51,675 nt of DNA from Candidatus Pelagibacter sp. (GCA_028408795.1 JAOOLP010000005.1:1-51675), one strand, 5' to 3'; positions 9,479 through 20,458 are shown, counted from the stretch's first letter. Numbers and translations are program-made. Notes: generated by a model not told the origin, from the letters alone.

Positions 9479-10690
9479 TTATACCTTTTCAAAAACTAGA
9501 GTCGCATTGGTGCCACCAAATCCAAAACTATTCGACATTATCGAATTTAAATTAACTTCTTTTTCAACTTTAGTTACAATTGGATATTTTTTTGCTTCTT
9601 CATCCATATCTGTAATATTTATTGAGGCTGCAATAAAATTATTTTTCATCATTATTAAACTATATATTGCCTCATGAACTGATGTAGCTCCTAATGAGTG
9701 TCCGGCTAAAGATTTTGTTGAACTTATTTTTGGTTTATATTCTGTGAATACTTCACCAACAGCTTTTAATTCAGTAATATCTCCAACTGGAGTTGATGTG
9801 CCATGAGTATTGATATAATCAATCCTATTTTTTGAGGTTTTCAAAGCCATTTTCATGCATCTAACTGCTCCCTCACCTGATGGAGCGACCATGTCAAAGC
9901 CATCGGATGTTGCTCCGTAACCTGTTAGCTCAGCATAAATTTTTGCTCCTCTGGCCTTAGCATGTTCATATTCTTCCAAAACTAATACTCCTCCTCCGCC
10001 TGAAATAACAAAACCATCTCTTGTTTTGTCGTATGGTCTTGAAGCTTTTTCAGGAGTATCGTTATATTTTGATGACAATGCTGTCATAGCATCAAACATA
10101 GCGGTCATAGCAAAATGAACTTCATCGCTACCACCAGCGAAGATAATTTTTTGTTTTCCAAGTTGAATTAATTCCATAGCGTTACCTATGCAATGGCCAC
10201 TAGTAGCACAAGCAGAACTAATTGTATAATTAACTCCTTTAATCTTAAAAGGAACAGCCAAAGTCGCAGAAGCAGTGCTTGACATTGTTCTTGGAACAAC
10301 AAATGGTCCCATTCTTTTGGGACTCTTTTGTCTTGTTTTATCTGCAGCTAAAATAACATTTTCAATGGAAGGTCCACCTGAGCCCATAATCATACCAGTA
10401 TTAATGTTGCTTATATCTTTTTCTTCTAAACCAGAATCTTTCACTGCTTCATTCATTGATATATAGTTGTATGCTGAGCCTGGGCCCATGAATCTGATAA
10501 ATTTTCTGTCAACATGGTCTTCAAGTTTTATATTCGGCTTACCATGAACATTACTTCTTAAATTATATTCTTTATATTCTTCTGCAAAAGAAATTCCTGA
10601 TTTAGAATTTAAAAGTGATTTGTAGACCTCATTTTGGTTATTTCCCAGGCATGAAACAATCCCAATTCCAGTTATGACAACTCTTTTCAT
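9479..10690 (-). CDS. fabB: 3-oxoacyl-[acyl-carrier-protein] synthase I FabB
   Basis: Condensing enzyme needed for elongation of unsaturated intermediates made by FabA. The 403-residue thiolase-fold protein has the catalytic cysteine C161 in SSACATSGH and the two active-site histidines in [11 protein letters not shown] and LAGHSLGA. The C-terminal glycine-rich block [16 protein letters not shown] is intact. FabB rather than FabF is supported by linkage to fabA, whose stop it overlaps by 4 bases. Together fabA-fabB-fabI give the anaerobic route to unsaturated fatty acids. Confidence 0.94.
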   Translation of the reverse strand: MKRVVITGIGIVSCLGNNQNEVYKSLLNSKSGISFAEEYKEYNLRSNVHGKPNIKLEDHVDRKFIRFMGPGSAYNYISMNEAVKDSGLEEKDISNINTGMIMGSGGPSIENVILAADKTRQKSPKRMGPFVVPRTMSSTASATLAVPFKIKGVNYTISSACATSGHCIGNAMELIQLGKQKIIFAGGSDEVHFAMTAMFDAMTALSSKYNDTPEKASRPYDKTRDGFVISGGGGVLVLEEYEHAKARGAKIYAELTGYGATSDGFDMVAPSGEGAVRCMKMALKTSKNRIDYINTHGTSTPVGDITELKAVGEVFTEYKPKISSTKSLAGHSLGATSVHEAIYSLIMMKNNFIAASINITDMDEEAKKYPIVTKVEKEVNLNSIMSNSFGFGGTNATLVFEKV

Positions 10691-11190
10691 GATTTAAATA
10701 AACCCACCTTTAAGTTTTCTGCAGTGTAAATTGTTTTTCCATCAGCAGACAGTATACCATTAGCTAAGCCTACAACCGCACCTTCTTTTTTTAAAATTCG
10801 TTTCATACTAATTTCATAAGTAGCCATTTTGACTTTTTTAAGAACTTCTCCTGTAAATTTAACAGAATTTACTCCTAAAGCTCTTCCTTTTCCTGGCTCA
10901 CCAACCCAACCTAAATAAAAACCAACTAATTGCCACATTGCATCTAAACCCAAACATCCCGGCATAACAGGATCATTTTGAAAGTGACAATCAAAAAACC
11001 ATAAATTATCTTTAATATCTAGTTCTGCTTTTATAAAACCTTTTTTAAATTCACCGATATCTTTTTTAATTTCAGTTATTCTGTCAAACATAAGCATAGG
11101 AGGTAAAGGTAATTTAGCATTTCCCTCGCCAAATAAATCTCCTCTACCACAAGCAATTAACTCATCATAATTAAAGCTATTTTTTTGCAT
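10687..11190 (-). CDS. fabA: 3-hydroxydecanoyl-ACP dehydratase/isomerase FabA
   Basis: Dehydrates 3-hydroxydecanoyl-ACP and isomerises the trans-2 product to cis-3, the branch point to unsaturated fatty acids. The 167-residue hot-dog-fold protein has the catalytic His and Asp in [14 protein letters not shown] (H69) and CLGLDAMWQ (D83), with normal family spacing. It is the first gene of fabA-fabB-fabI and is transcribed away from irr across a 70-base gap. That gap holds an inverted repeat. The irr/fabA divergent pair is a known alphaproteobacterial arrangement. Confidence 0.95.
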   Translation of the reverse strand: MQKNSFNYDELIACGRGDLFGEGNAKLPLPPMLMFDRITEIKKDIGEFKKGFIKAELDIKDNLWFFDCHFQNDPVMPGCLGLDAMWQLVGFYLGWVGEPGKGRALGVNSVKFTGEVLKKVKMATYEISMKRILKKEGAVVGLANGILSADGKTIYTAENLKVGLFKS

Positions 11191-11221
11191 ATGTTAGGTT
11201 AGTAGTTTTTACTTGATTTAT

Positions 11222-11247
11222 ATACAATTATATATAAATAATTGTAT
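11222..11247. promoter_or_regulatory. Inverted repeat in the fabA/irr divergent promoter region
   Basis: A perfect 9-bp inverted repeat (ATACAATTA at 11222-11230 and TAATTGTAT at 11239-11247) with an 8-base spacer lies between the divergent starts of fabA and irr. It could be an operator for one or both genes. It does not match the iron-control element seen upstream of katG. In a region this AT-rich part of the symmetry may be chance. Confidence 0.5.
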
Positions 11248-11260
11248 GATTAATCAATAA

Positions 11261-11683
11261 ATGACTAAGTTTATGAACCAAAAAAACGATATTATAAATA
11301 AATTAAGAGGTTCAGGCCTTAGACCCACTAAGCAAAGAATATTAATAGCTAAAAATTTATTTGAAAATAATAAGACATTTCATTTTACTATTGAAACTTT
11401 AAATAAAAAAATAAGCAAAAAAGATAATGGAGAAATTTCATTAGCGACAATATATAATACAGTTGAGGCATTCACTGAAGCTGGATATTTAAAAGAAATT
11501 TTAACAAGTAAAAATAAAAGATATTATGATACGAACATTAAGTCGCACCACCATTTTTATGACGAGGGAACGAAAGAACTTACTGATATTAATTACAACC
11601 AAGTAAAATTAAGTAAAGTTCCTATGCCGCCTAAAGGTAAAAAAATAAAAAATCTTGAAGTCGTAATAAGAATTCAAAAATAA
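11261..11683 (+). CDS. irr: Fur-family regulator, Irr-like
   Basis: Fur-superfamily DNA-binding regulator of 140 residues. The winged helix is seen in GLRPTKQRILIA and the recognition helix region EISLATIYNTVEAFTEAGYL. The metal-binding segment contains HHHFYDEGTKELTDI, the Irr pattern. There is no cysteine at all, so the structural CxxC zinc sites of Fur, Zur and PerR are missing, which favours Irr. In alphaproteobacteria Irr controls heme and iron genes and senses heme status. Context agrees: fabA lies divergently upstream, as in many alphaproteobacteria, and katG, a heme enzyme, follows 57 bases later. The start at 11261 is the first ATG; another lies four codons on. A peroxide-sensing (PerR-like) role is the alternative. 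Confidence 0.82.
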   Translation: MTKFMNQKNDIINKLRGSGLRPTKQRILIAKNLFENNKTFHFTIETLNKKISKKDNGEISLATIYNTVEAFTEAGYLKEILTSKNKRYYDTNIKSHHHFYDEGTKELTDINYNQVKLSKVPMPPKGKKIKNLEVVIRIQK

Positions 11684-11693
11684 TTATCTTTTA

Positions 11694-11727
11694 TTGACTT
11701 TCTAGTTTAGAATTATTATAAACTAGA
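11694..11727 (+). promoter_or_regulatory. katG promoter with overlapping Fur-family (Irr/PerR-like) operator
   Basis: A -35 box TTGACT (11694-11699) and a -10 box TATAAA (11717-11722) are 17 bases apart. Over them lies a perfect 9-bp inverted repeat (11701-11709 and 11719-11727). Its core 11706-11722 differs by one base from the published Irr iron-control element TTTAGAA-N3-TTCTAAA. The 15 bases at 11707-11721 also differ by one from the PerR box TTATAAT-N-ATTATAA. A protein bound here would cover the -10 box, as expected for repression. The gene for an Irr-like regulator is directly upstream. Confidence 0.75.
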
Positions 11728-11737
11728 CTTTAGATAA

Positions 11738-13912
<2,175 letters not shown>

Positions 13913-13913
13913 A

Positions 13914-14156
13914 ATGACTGAATTAACCGGTGGGATTTTTAACGCAGCAAAGGATATATATAAAAATAACAAAGGGTCAATTTTAAGGACAATAGTTTAT
14001 ACAATTGGACACTTTGCTATAGCTATAACAGTTTTAATGTTAATAGCCGACGTATCTTTTACGATAGCATTAACTGATGCAATAGTCGAACCACTAGCCA
14101 ATGCTGTATGGTATTTTCTATTAGATAAATTTTGGGCGTCTAGAATTAAAAATTAA
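13914..14156 (+). CDS. Small membrane protein, DUF2061-like
   Basis: An 80-residue protein with two predicted membrane helices (about 27-47 and 50-70) and an aromatic, basic end (WYFLLDKFWASRIKN). The pattern of an RTIVYTIGHF start, a first helix, a small polar turn and a second helix ending in WYFLLDKFW fits DUF2061. No function is known for that family. It starts one base after the katG stop, so it is probably co-transcribed with katG. Its last four bases overlap the converging SH3 gene. Confidence 0.7.
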   Translation: MTELTGGIFNAAKDIYKNNKGSILRTIVYTIGHFAIAITVLMLIADVSFTIALTDAIVEPLANAVWYFLLDKFWASRIKN

Positions 14157-14596
14157 AATCTACCCCACAAACTTTCTTTTTTTAACCAACCTTTGTAATC
14201 TCCAAATTTGATTTTACACCAAATGTTTTCGCATTTTATAATTTTAACTAGTTTACCTTTTTTGAGCATGGCTATAGGTGTTGAATAAATCGTTGGACTT
14301 TTAAACATCATCGCTTCTTCTTCAACTAATATAGCAGCTTTTTTCTTTGAAAGTTGAGATACATGTATCCAGCCAGTGTTATTTTCATGATCTTTAATTT
14401 TTCTAAAATTATCAGATTGATCTTGAACTAAAACAGGCAAATGTTTTTTTTTATAAAAAATTTTAATAGGATATTCTTTTGATGGTCCTTGCCTTAAATT
14501 TACCTCATCGTATCGTAAAGTTAAAAAATAATCTTCTTGAGCACTAATATTGAATTTTAAAGATAAAATAATCAAAATTATAAAAACTCTTAGCAT
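14153..14596 (-). CDS. Exported SH3-domain protein
   Basis: A 147-residue protein with a signal peptide of about 20 residues (MLRVFIILIILSLKFNISAQ). Two bacterial SH3-like modules follow: YDEVNLRQGPSKEYPI with a GWIHVSQL strand, then a second with MFKSPTIYSTPIAMLKKGK and GDYKGWLKKESLWGRF. Proteins of this layout occur across alphaproteobacteria and are thought to bind the cell wall in the periplasm; no enzymatic domain is present. It overlaps the upstream MoeB/ThiF-like gene by 7 bases and is the last gene of the ubiE operon run. Confidence 0.8.
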   Translation of the reverse strand: MLRVFIILIILSLKFNISAQEDYFLTLRYDEVNLRQGPSKEYPIKIFYKKKHLPVLVQDQSDNFRKIKDHENNTGWIHVSQLSKKKAAILVEEEAMMFKSPTIYSTPIAMLKKGKLVKIIKCENIWCKIKFGDYKGWLKKESLWGRF

Positions 14597-15333
14597 TTAT
14601 TTATACATTTAGGATTTATTAATATTCTTGATTTTCTAAATTCAGTTTTTAGCGCGTCAAAAATAATCATATTTTTTTTACTTTTATATTTAGAATTTAA
14701 AATGATTTTTAATACCTCGTTAGCTTGAAGAGATCCCATTACACCAGCCACAGGTGAAAATATTCCCTCTGTTTGACAATTATTTTCAAGATTAGGCGCT
14801 TCCGGCATAAAACACCTAAAACATGGACCTTTTTTTTTGAAATTGAAGTTCATCAACTGCCCATCAAATTTACTTATAGCAGATGATATTAATATTTTTT
14901 TATTTTTTTTACAATAATCATTAATTAAATATCTTGTTTTATAATTGTCAGTACCATCACAAATAATATCGAATGTTTTAAAAATTTTTTTTAAATTTTT
15001 TTTTTTGAGTTTATTTCTAAAAGTGATAATCTTTATTTTTTTATTCATTCTATTAATTACTTTTTTTGCCTGATCAACTTTAAACTTGCCCACATCTTTT
15101 AAATTAAAGAGACTTTGTCTATTTAGATTTGATAATTCGACTTTGTCAAAATCAACGATTCCTATTCGACCAACTCCTGATGCAGATAGATAATAAAGCA
15201 ATGGACAACCCAACCCCCCCATTCCAATAATTAATACACTTGAAGAAAATATCTTTTTTTGACCTGCTAAACCAACTTTTTTTAAAATTATTTGTTTTTC
15301 AAATCTTTCAAAGGCTCTGAAATTTATTTTCAT
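14590..15333 (-). CDS. E1-like adenylyltransferase of the HesA/MoeB/ThiF family
   Basis: Adenylates the C-terminal glycine of a ubiquitin-like sulfur carrier (MoaD or ThiS type), using ATP. The 247-residue protein shows the nucleotide-binding GMGGLGCPLLYYLSASGVG, the DFDKVELSNLNRQ block with the ATP-contacting Arg, and the DGTDNYKTRYLIND segment. A zinc site of two CxxC pairs is visible: CFRC in the middle and CINKC near the C-terminus. No rhodanese domain is attached. The sulfur carrier partner is not in the window, so MoeB and ThiF cannot be told apart. It sits 5 bases after dut. Confidence 0.88.
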   Translation of the reverse strand: MKINFRAFERFEKQIILKKVGLAGQKKIFSSSVLIIGMGGLGCPLLYYLSASGVGRIGIVDFDKVELSNLNRQSLFNLKDVGKFKVDQAKKVINRMNKKIKIITFRNKLKKKNLKKIFKTFDIICDGTDNYKTRYLINDYCKKNKKILISSAISKFDGQLMNFNFKKKGPCFRCFMPEAPNLENNCQTEGIFSPVAGVMGSLQANEVLKIILNSKYKSKKNMIIFDALKTEFRKSRILINPKCINKC

Positions 15334-15338
15334 TTAAT

Positions 15339-15779
15339 TTAATTTGCTCCAGTGGAGCCGAAACCACCTTTACCTCTCTTAGTTTTATTTAAGTTTTCTA
15401 CTTCTTCAATTTTAGCTTTTATAATGGGACATACGACCATTTGTGCTATTCGAAAACCTTTTTCAATTTTAAATGTTTCTTTACCATGATTAATAAGTAT
15501 AATTTTTAATTCCCCTCTATAATCCGAATCGATTGTACCGGGGGTATTTAGAACAGTAATGTTGTGTTTAGCAGCTAAACCTGATCGTGGTCTTATCTGA
15601 ACCTCATATCCACTTGGAACAGATATAGCAATTCCTGTTGGCACTATTTCTTTTTTACCTGGATCAATATTTATACTCGACTCTATATTAGCAGATAAGT
15701 CCATACCAGAGGAGCCTTCAGTTTCATATTTTGGTAGAGGAATTTCTTTAGATAATCTCTTAATTAAAATTTTTATCAT
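15339..15779 (-). CDS. dut: dUTP diphosphatase
   Basis: Hydrolyses dUTP to dUMP, keeping uracil out of DNA and feeding thymidylate synthesis. The 146-residue trimeric-type dUTPase has all five family motifs: [21 protein letters not shown], the catalytic block [14 protein letters not shown], a central strand, and the C-terminal arm [10 protein letters not shown]. Its start lies 20 bases inside the end of coaBC, an overlap also known in other bacteria for the coaBC-dut pair. Confidence 0.96.
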   Translation of the reverse strand: MIKILIKRLSKEIPLPKYETEGSSGMDLSANIESSINIDPGKKEIVPTGIAISVPSGYEVQIRPRSGLAAKHNITVLNTPGTIDSDYRGELKIILINHGKETFKIEKGFRIAQMVVCPIIKAKIEEVENLNKTKRGKGGFGSTGAN

Positions 15780-16992
15780 TAATCAAAAGTTTATCTAAAA
15801 TTATTTTTGCAATTTTATTTGCAATAAAGCTTTTTTTATTTCTAGGAATAGTTCGAACTTTTCCTTTATTATCAATAATAGATACTTTATTATAATCTGA
15901 GTTAAATCCTTGACTCTTACTAGAAACATCATTTGCAATTATGAAATCACAATATTTTTCTTTAATCTTTGCTTTAGAATTTTTAATAACGTTTTGTGTC
16001 TCTGCTGAAAAACCTACTACTACTTTAGGTCTATTTTTATTACTTTTACACAAATAACTTAGAATATCAGGATTTTTTTCAAGCTGAATATTATGTAAAT
16101 CAGATGTATTTTTTTTAATTTTATTCATACTTTTAATTTTTGGTTTAAAATCTGAAACAGCAGCAGCGCATACAGCGACATCTACAGGTAAAGATTTTTG
16201 AACTTCTTTCATCATCTCTTTTGCTGTTGTTATTCTTCTGATTTTCAATTCTTTCGAATTGATATTTTGAGAAGTTGGACCTATGATTAGTGTAGTTTTA
16301 ATCCCAAGTCTTTTTAGAGCTAAAGCAACTTCATAACCTTGTTTTCCACTAGACTCATTTGATATGTATCTAACGGGATCAATATATTCTTTAGTAGGTC
16401 CTGAAGTTACTATAGCTTTAAATTTTTTGTATTTAACAGCATCCTTTTCACTAAAATAATTTTTAAGATATGCTAGAATTTGTCTTGGACTAGACATTTT
16501 TCCTTCCCCAAATTCACCACAGGCCATCTCCCCTTTTTCGGGACCTAAAAATTGATAACCGTAATCAAGTAAAGTTTGAAGATTTTTTTGTGTTGCTTTA
16601 TGAATCCACATTCTTACATTCATTGCTGGAACTAAAAGGATTTCTTTATCAGAGGCTAAAATAATCGTGGTCGCCAAGTCTTCTGCCCTACCTAAACTTA
16701 ACTTAGCCATAAAATTAGCAGTAGTTGGTAAAACAATAATTAAATCTGCCCATCTTGATAATGCAATGTGATCAATTTCTGCTTCATTATTATTATCAAA
16801 AATATCTTCAAATGTTTTATTTTTTGTTAGTGAGGTTACCGATAAAGGAGTCACAAATTCTTTTCCGCTTTTAGTTAAAACAGTTTTGACCTCCACATTA
16901 TTTTTGGTTAACAACCTAATTAAATCAAGAGATTTATAAGCAGATATTCCTCCTCCTATAACAAGTAAAACTTTTTTATTTTTTAAATCCAT
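15760..16992 (-). CDS. coaBC: Bifunctional CoaBC: phosphopantothenoylcysteine synthetase/decarboxylase
   Basis: Carries out two consecutive steps of coenzyme A synthesis. The 410-residue fusion has an N-terminal flavin-dependent decarboxylase (about 1-185) with [12 protein letters not shown], the PAMNVRMW substrate clamp and the catalytic Cys in [10 protein letters not shown]. The C-terminal synthetase (about 190-400) has the [18 protein letters not shown] nucleotide-binding block and the KNPDIL motif. The ATG (16990-16992) sits inside a 48-base perfect palindrome shared with the end of ubiB, and the message could fold over this start. dut overlaps its end by 20 bases. Confidence 0.95.
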   Translation of the reverse strand: MDLKNKKVLLVIGGGISAYKSLDLIRLLTKNNVEVKTVLTKSGKEFVTPLSVTSLTKNKTFEDIFDNNNEAEIDHIALSRWADLIIVLPTTANFMAKLSLGRAEDLATTIILASDKEILLVPAMNVRMWIHKATQKNLQTLLDYGYQFLGPEKGEMACGEFGEGKMSSPRQILAYLKNYFSEKDAVKYKKFKAIVTSGPTKEYIDPVRYISNESSGKQGYEVALALKRLGIKTTLIIGPTSQNINSKELKIRRITTAKEMMKEVQKSLPVDVAVCAAAVSDFKPKIKSMNKIKKNTSDLHNIQLEKNPDILSYLCKSNKNRPKVVVGFSAETQNVIKNSKAKIKEKYCDFIIANDVSSKSQGFNSDYNKVSIIDNKGKVRTIPRNKKSFIANKIAKIILDKLLINDKNFN

Positions 16993-17023
16993 ATTTTAAT
17001 TAAAATATGGATTTAAAAAATAA
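16976..17023. repeat. 48-bp perfect palindrome at the ubiB/coaBC junction
   Basis: Positions 16976-16999 and 17000-17023 are exact reverse complements with no spacer, checked base by base; the symmetry breaks at 16975/17024. The palindrome contains the ubiB stop codon (17013-17015), the whole 20-base gap and the coaBC ATG (16990-16992) with five following codons. It is AT-rich apart from two G-C pairs on each side. In the ubiB-coaBC message it could form a long hairpin that hides the coaBC start. Confidence 0.9.
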
Positions 17024-18569
17024 CAATTACAATACCAAAAAAACTAATAATTAAATTATTTCTAAAATTTTTAAGCCTCATTTCCTCGATCTCTAAATTT
17101 TTGTTCACTCTAGAGCCTATATTAAGTTTACCCTCAGCTAATAATTGAAGGGCATAATTAGCTTTGTCCATAAAATCTGGAAAATCAGGAATTCTTTTAA
17201 TAATCTCAGCCGAAGTATTAATAGCAGTATCCAATGTTGATTTAGGACTTTTTACATTTTTTAACCAATCTTCTAATACAGGTCTAGATACCTCCCATAT
17301 ATTTGTTTCTGGATATAATTTTCTTGCTACCCCCTCTACGACTACCATAGTTTTTTGTAAAAGTAGTAATGGTGTCTGAGTTGGCATATTAAATTTATCT
17401 GTAATTTCAAATAGCTGAGCTAACAAATTTCCTCCTGATATATCTTTAATAGATTGACCAAATATAGGCTCTCCTACTGACCTTAAGGCTTGTGCAAATT
17501 CATCTTTTGATGCTTCTTGTGGAACTAAGCCAGCTTGAAAGTGGACTTCTGCAACTTTATTGTAATCTCTTTGTATAAAGCCATATAAAATTTCAGCAAG
17601 GTACTTCCTGTTATTTTTATCCAATCTACCCATTATACCAAAGTCTACAGGAATAATGTTTCCTTGTTTATCAACAAATAAATTACCTTGATGCATATCG
17701 CCATGAAAAAAACCGTCTCTCACAGCTTGTTTTAAAAAATGTTGAATTAAATTTTCAGCTAATAGTTTTAGGTCAATACCAAGATTATCAAGTTTATCTT
17801 GTTCTCGGATAGAATAACCTTCAACTTTATCTAAAGTTAAAATCTTTTTTGTTGTAAAATTCCAATAAATTTTGGGTACATTAAATCCTTTATCATTTTT
17901 AGTATTTTCATATAACTCATTTGCCGCCGCGGCTTCAAATCTTAAGTCCATTTCAATATTTGTAATTTCACGAAGTAAATGTACGACTTCTACAAACTTA
18001 AGTCGTTTTGCCTTTGAAAACGTATTTTCCACAATATAAGCAAATAACATTAACGCATCCAACTCTTCATTAAACAATTTTTCTATATCGGGCCTTAAAA
18101 TTTTTATAGCCACCTCTCTATTTGTATTATCATCTTTTATTTTTGCTATATGGACTTGGGCAATGGATGCAGCCGCTATTGGCTCACTTAGAGATATTAT
18201 ATTTTGAAATTGATTATCTCCAATTTCAGTTTTAATAATTTTTTTTGCTTCATAGGTATCAAAAGCAGGCACTTTATCCTGTAATTTTTCAAGACTTTTT
18301 GCTAATTGTTCACCTAAAATATCTGGACGGGTAGCAAGAAATTGGCCAAGTTTGATAAAAGTTGTACCCATACTTTCTAGAGCTAAACAAAGTCTTTCTC
18401 CAGGTTTTTGTTCATTGTTTAAATCTTTTTTATCAGAGCCGATCGAAATAAGATTAAAGAAAATATTAACAGAAAGCGGTAGTTTATATATTTGATTTAA
18501 TGTTTCTACAGCTCCAGAAACGGATAATTTTCTTGCAATTTTAAACAACCGTACAACTCTAGCTATCAT
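17013..18569 (-). CDS. ubiB: UbiB-family ABC1 kinase-like protein of ubiquinone biosynthesis
   Basis: Atypical protein-kinase-like ATPase required for aerobic ubiquinone synthesis. The 518-residue protein has the family KxGQ motif (FIKLGQFLATRPD), the Ala-rich nucleotide loop AAASIAQVH, the lysine strand VAIKILRP, the catalytic loop GFFHGDMHQGNLFV and the metal-binding VDFGIMG. UbiB proteins usually end in two membrane helices. Here only about 14 hydrophobic residues follow LKNFRNN before the stop, so the tail looks shortened, and the stop lies inside the 48-base palindrome. It begins directly after the ubiE stop. Confidence 0.93.
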   Translation of the reverse strand: MIARVVRLFKIARKLSVSGAVETLNQIYKLPLSVNIFFNLISIGSDKKDLNNEQKPGERLCLALESMGTTFIKLGQFLATRPDILGEQLAKSLEKLQDKVPAFDTYEAKKIIKTEIGDNQFQNIISLSEPIAAASIAQVHIAKIKDDNTNREVAIKILRPDIEKLFNEELDALMLFAYIVENTFSKAKRLKFVEVVHLLREITNIEMDLRFEAAAANELYENTKNDKGFNVPKIYWNFTTKKILTLDKVEGYSIREQDKLDNLGIDLKLLAENLIQHFLKQAVRDGFFHGDMHQGNLFVDKQGNIIPVDFGIMGRLDKNNRKYLAEILYGFIQRDYNKVAEVHFQAGLVPQEASKDEFAQALRSVGEPIFGQSIKDISGGNLLAQLFEITDKFNMPTQTPLLLLQKTMVVVEGVARKLYPETNIWEVSRPVLEDWLKNVKSPKSTLDTAINTSAEIIKRIPDFPDFMDKANYALQLLAEGKLNIGSRVNKNLEIEEMRLKNFRNNLIISFFGIVIVIF

Positions 18570-19274
18570 TTAAATTTTCCATCCTGAGTGTATTGCTGCA
18601 ATACCAGTAGAAAGATTTCTGTATTTTACATTTAAAAAACCATTCCTCTTTACTAAATTTGCTAGCTCTTCTTGATTATAAAAACTATCGATACTTTTAA
18701 CTAAATATTCATAAGGATATGAGGATCCAACAACATATTTCCCAACTAATGGTATTATCTTCGAGTAATTTTGGTAAAAAAAGTTAATCAACTCGTTATC
18801 AATTTTTGAAAATTCTAAACACATAAATCTCCCTCCTGGTTTTAAGACACGGAAAGCTTCCTTTAACGCTAAATTAATATTTGAGACATTCCTTAAGCCA
18901 AAGCTTATTGAATAAAAATCAAAAGTATCTGAGCTAAAAGGTAATTTTTCTGCTTTAGCCTTATACCATTTTATATTATCAAATTTTTTCAAATTATTTT
19001 TTCCAACTTGAAACATTTCTTCATTTGGTTCAACACAAGATATCAAAGAAGAATTTTTAACAATTTTAGAATACATTTTAGCAATATCTCCAGTTCCAGA
19101 GGCAGAATCAATAAGAGTATTACCCTGCTGCGGATTCATCCAATCTATGAATTTGTTTTTCCATATACGATGAATACCTAGAGACATTATGTCATTCATT
19201 AAATCATATTTTTTATTAACTTTGGAAAAAACAGAATTGACTAGTTTGCTTTTATCTTGAATAGTATTTTTCAT
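18570..19274 (-). CDS. ubiE: Demethylmenaquinone/2-polyprenyl-6-methoxy-1,4-benzoquinol methyltransferase UbiE
   Basis: SAM-dependent C-methyltransferase of ubiquinone synthesis. The 234-residue protein shows the N-terminal VFSKVNKKYDLMNDIMSLG, the SAM-binding motif LIDSASGTGDIAKMY (slightly different from the usual DLAGGTGD form), the post-I motif CVEPNEEM and the UbiE signature ISFGLRNVSNINLALKEAFR followed by VLKPGGRF. It starts 11 bases from the divergent mutM start, and ubiB follows without any gap. This makes a ubiquinone operon that continues into coaBC and dut. Confidence 0.95.
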   Translation of the reverse strand: MKNTIQDKSKLVNSVFSKVNKKYDLMNDIMSLGIHRIWKNKFIDWMNPQQGNTLIDSASGTGDIAKMYSKIVKNSSLISCVEPNEEMFQVGKNNLKKFDNIKWYKAKAEKLPFSSDTFDFYSISFGLRNVSNINLALKEAFRVLKPGGRFMCLEFSKIDNELINFFYQNYSKIIPLVGKYVVGSSYPYEYLVKSIDSFYNQEELANLVKRNGFLNVKYRNLSTGIAAIHSGWKI

Positions 19275-19285
19275 AAATAAATTAT

Positions 19286-20155
19286 ATGCCAGAATTACCA
19301 GAAGTTGAAGTTGTTAAAAAGTCACTAGAAAATCAAATTTGCAATTTGATAATAAAAGATATTAAGTTAAATGATGTTAATTTACGTTATAAGGTAAAAA
19401 AAAGTGAAATAAATAAGATAATAGGTCTAAAAATATCTCGAATTGAAAGAAGGTCAAAATACTTATTATTTTTTTTTAACAATAATTTCGTAATGATTGT
19501 TCATCTTGGAATGACTGGAAAATTTTTTGTTCTAAATAAAAAAAAGGAGATAAAAAAAACAAGTTTTTATTATGAATTAAAAAAAAAAGATACGCATAAA
19601 CATGACAGATTAATTTTTATTTTTAAAAATAATTTAAAGCTCATTTATAATGATGTTAGAAAGTTTGGTTTTATTAAATTTGATCTTAAAAAAAATATAT
19701 ATAACAATAAACACATTAAACTACTTGGACCAGAACCACTAAGTGATTCTTTTGATTTCAATTATTTCAAAAAATATTTATTAGGAAAATCAAAAACAAT
19801 TAAAAATTTACTGATGGACCAAAAATTCATATCAGGTATAGGTAATATTTACGCCAATGAAATACTTTATTTATGCAGGATCAAACCTGATAAAAAAATA
19901 AAGAAACTTAAAAAATTTGAATTAATAAAAATTGTGGAAAATACAAAAAAGGTCTTAAAAAAGGCAATTTTATTAGGTGGTTCCTCAATCAGAGATTTCT
20001 CTAACAGCACAGGAAAAAAAGGAAATTTTCAACAAAATTTTAACGTTTATGGTAAAAAAGGTTCGAAGTGCTCCAATAAATATTGTAAAGGCATTATAAA
20101 AAAAATTTTCCTATCAAATCGTTCAAGTTTCTTTTGTCCTATTTGCCAAAAGTGA
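19286..20155 (+). CDS. mutM: Formamidopyrimidine-DNA glycosylase
   Basis: Removes 8-oxoguanine and formamidopyrimidines from DNA and nicks the abasic site. The N-terminal MPELPEVE holds the catalytic Pro2 and Glu3 after removal of Met. Other family marks are RRSKYLLFF (catalytic Lys), HLGMTGKF, the H2TH region FISGIGNIYANEIL and LGGSSIRDF. The C-terminal zinc finger has four cysteines (CSNKYC and CPIC). At 289 residues it has normal length, with many lysine-rich stretches. It is divergent from ubiE and 48 bases before rpsT. Confidence 0.96.
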   Translation: MPELPEVEVVKKSLENQICNLIIKDIKLNDVNLRYKVKKSEINKIIGLKISRIERRSKYLLFFFNNNFVMIVHLGMTGKFFVLNKKKEIKKTSFYYELKKKDTHKHDRLIFIFKNNLKLIYNDVRKFGFIKFDLKKNIYNNKHIKLLGPEPLSDSFDFNYFKKYLLGKSKTIKNLLMDQKFISGIGNIYANEILYLCRIKPDKKIKKLKKFELIKIVENTKKVLKKAILLGGSSIRDFSNSTGKKGNFQQNFNVYGKKGSKCSNKYCKGIIKKIFLSNRSSFFCPICQK

Positions 20156-20163
20156 TAAAAAAG

Positions 20164-20192
20164 TTGACCCTGGTTATACTGAGATATATATA
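20164..20192 (+). promoter_or_regulatory. Candidate rpsT promoter
   Basis: TTGACC at 20164-20169 and TATATA at 20187-20192 are separated by 17 bases, close to the sigma-70 consensus. The predicted transcript would begin only a few bases before the rpsT ATG at 20204. Confidence 0.6.
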
Positions 20193-20203
20193 TTTTAAAA
20201 AAT

Positions 20204-20458
20204 ATGCCAAATACTAAATCAGCAATAAGAAGAGTTAGAAGAGTTAAAAAACAGACTCAAATCAACAGAATACGTAAAAGTAAGTATAAAAATGCTGTTA
20301 AGGAGATGGAAATACTCATTAAATCCAATGACAAGTCAAAAGCAAAAAAATATTATTCTAAATTTCAGTCAATTCTAATGCAGGTTGCTAAGTCTGGCGT
20401 GATAAGTAAAAAAACGGCAGCAAGAAAAATCTCAAGAGTATCTAAAAAGATCAAATAA
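20204..20458 (+). CDS. rpsT: 30S ribosomal protein S20
   Basis: Small 16S rRNA-binding protein of the 30S subunit. The 84-residue, strongly basic helical protein begins MPNTKSAIRRVRRVKKQTQI, close to the usual MANTKSAKKR form, and ends with the KSGVISKKTAARKISRVSKK motif typical of S20. A promoter-like pair precedes it. rpsT next to dnaA is a common alphaproteobacterial order. Confidence 0.95.
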   Translation: MPNTKSAIRRVRRVKKQTQINRIRKSKYKNAVKEMEILIKSNDKSKAKKYYSKFQSILMQVAKSGVISKKTAARKISRVSKKIK

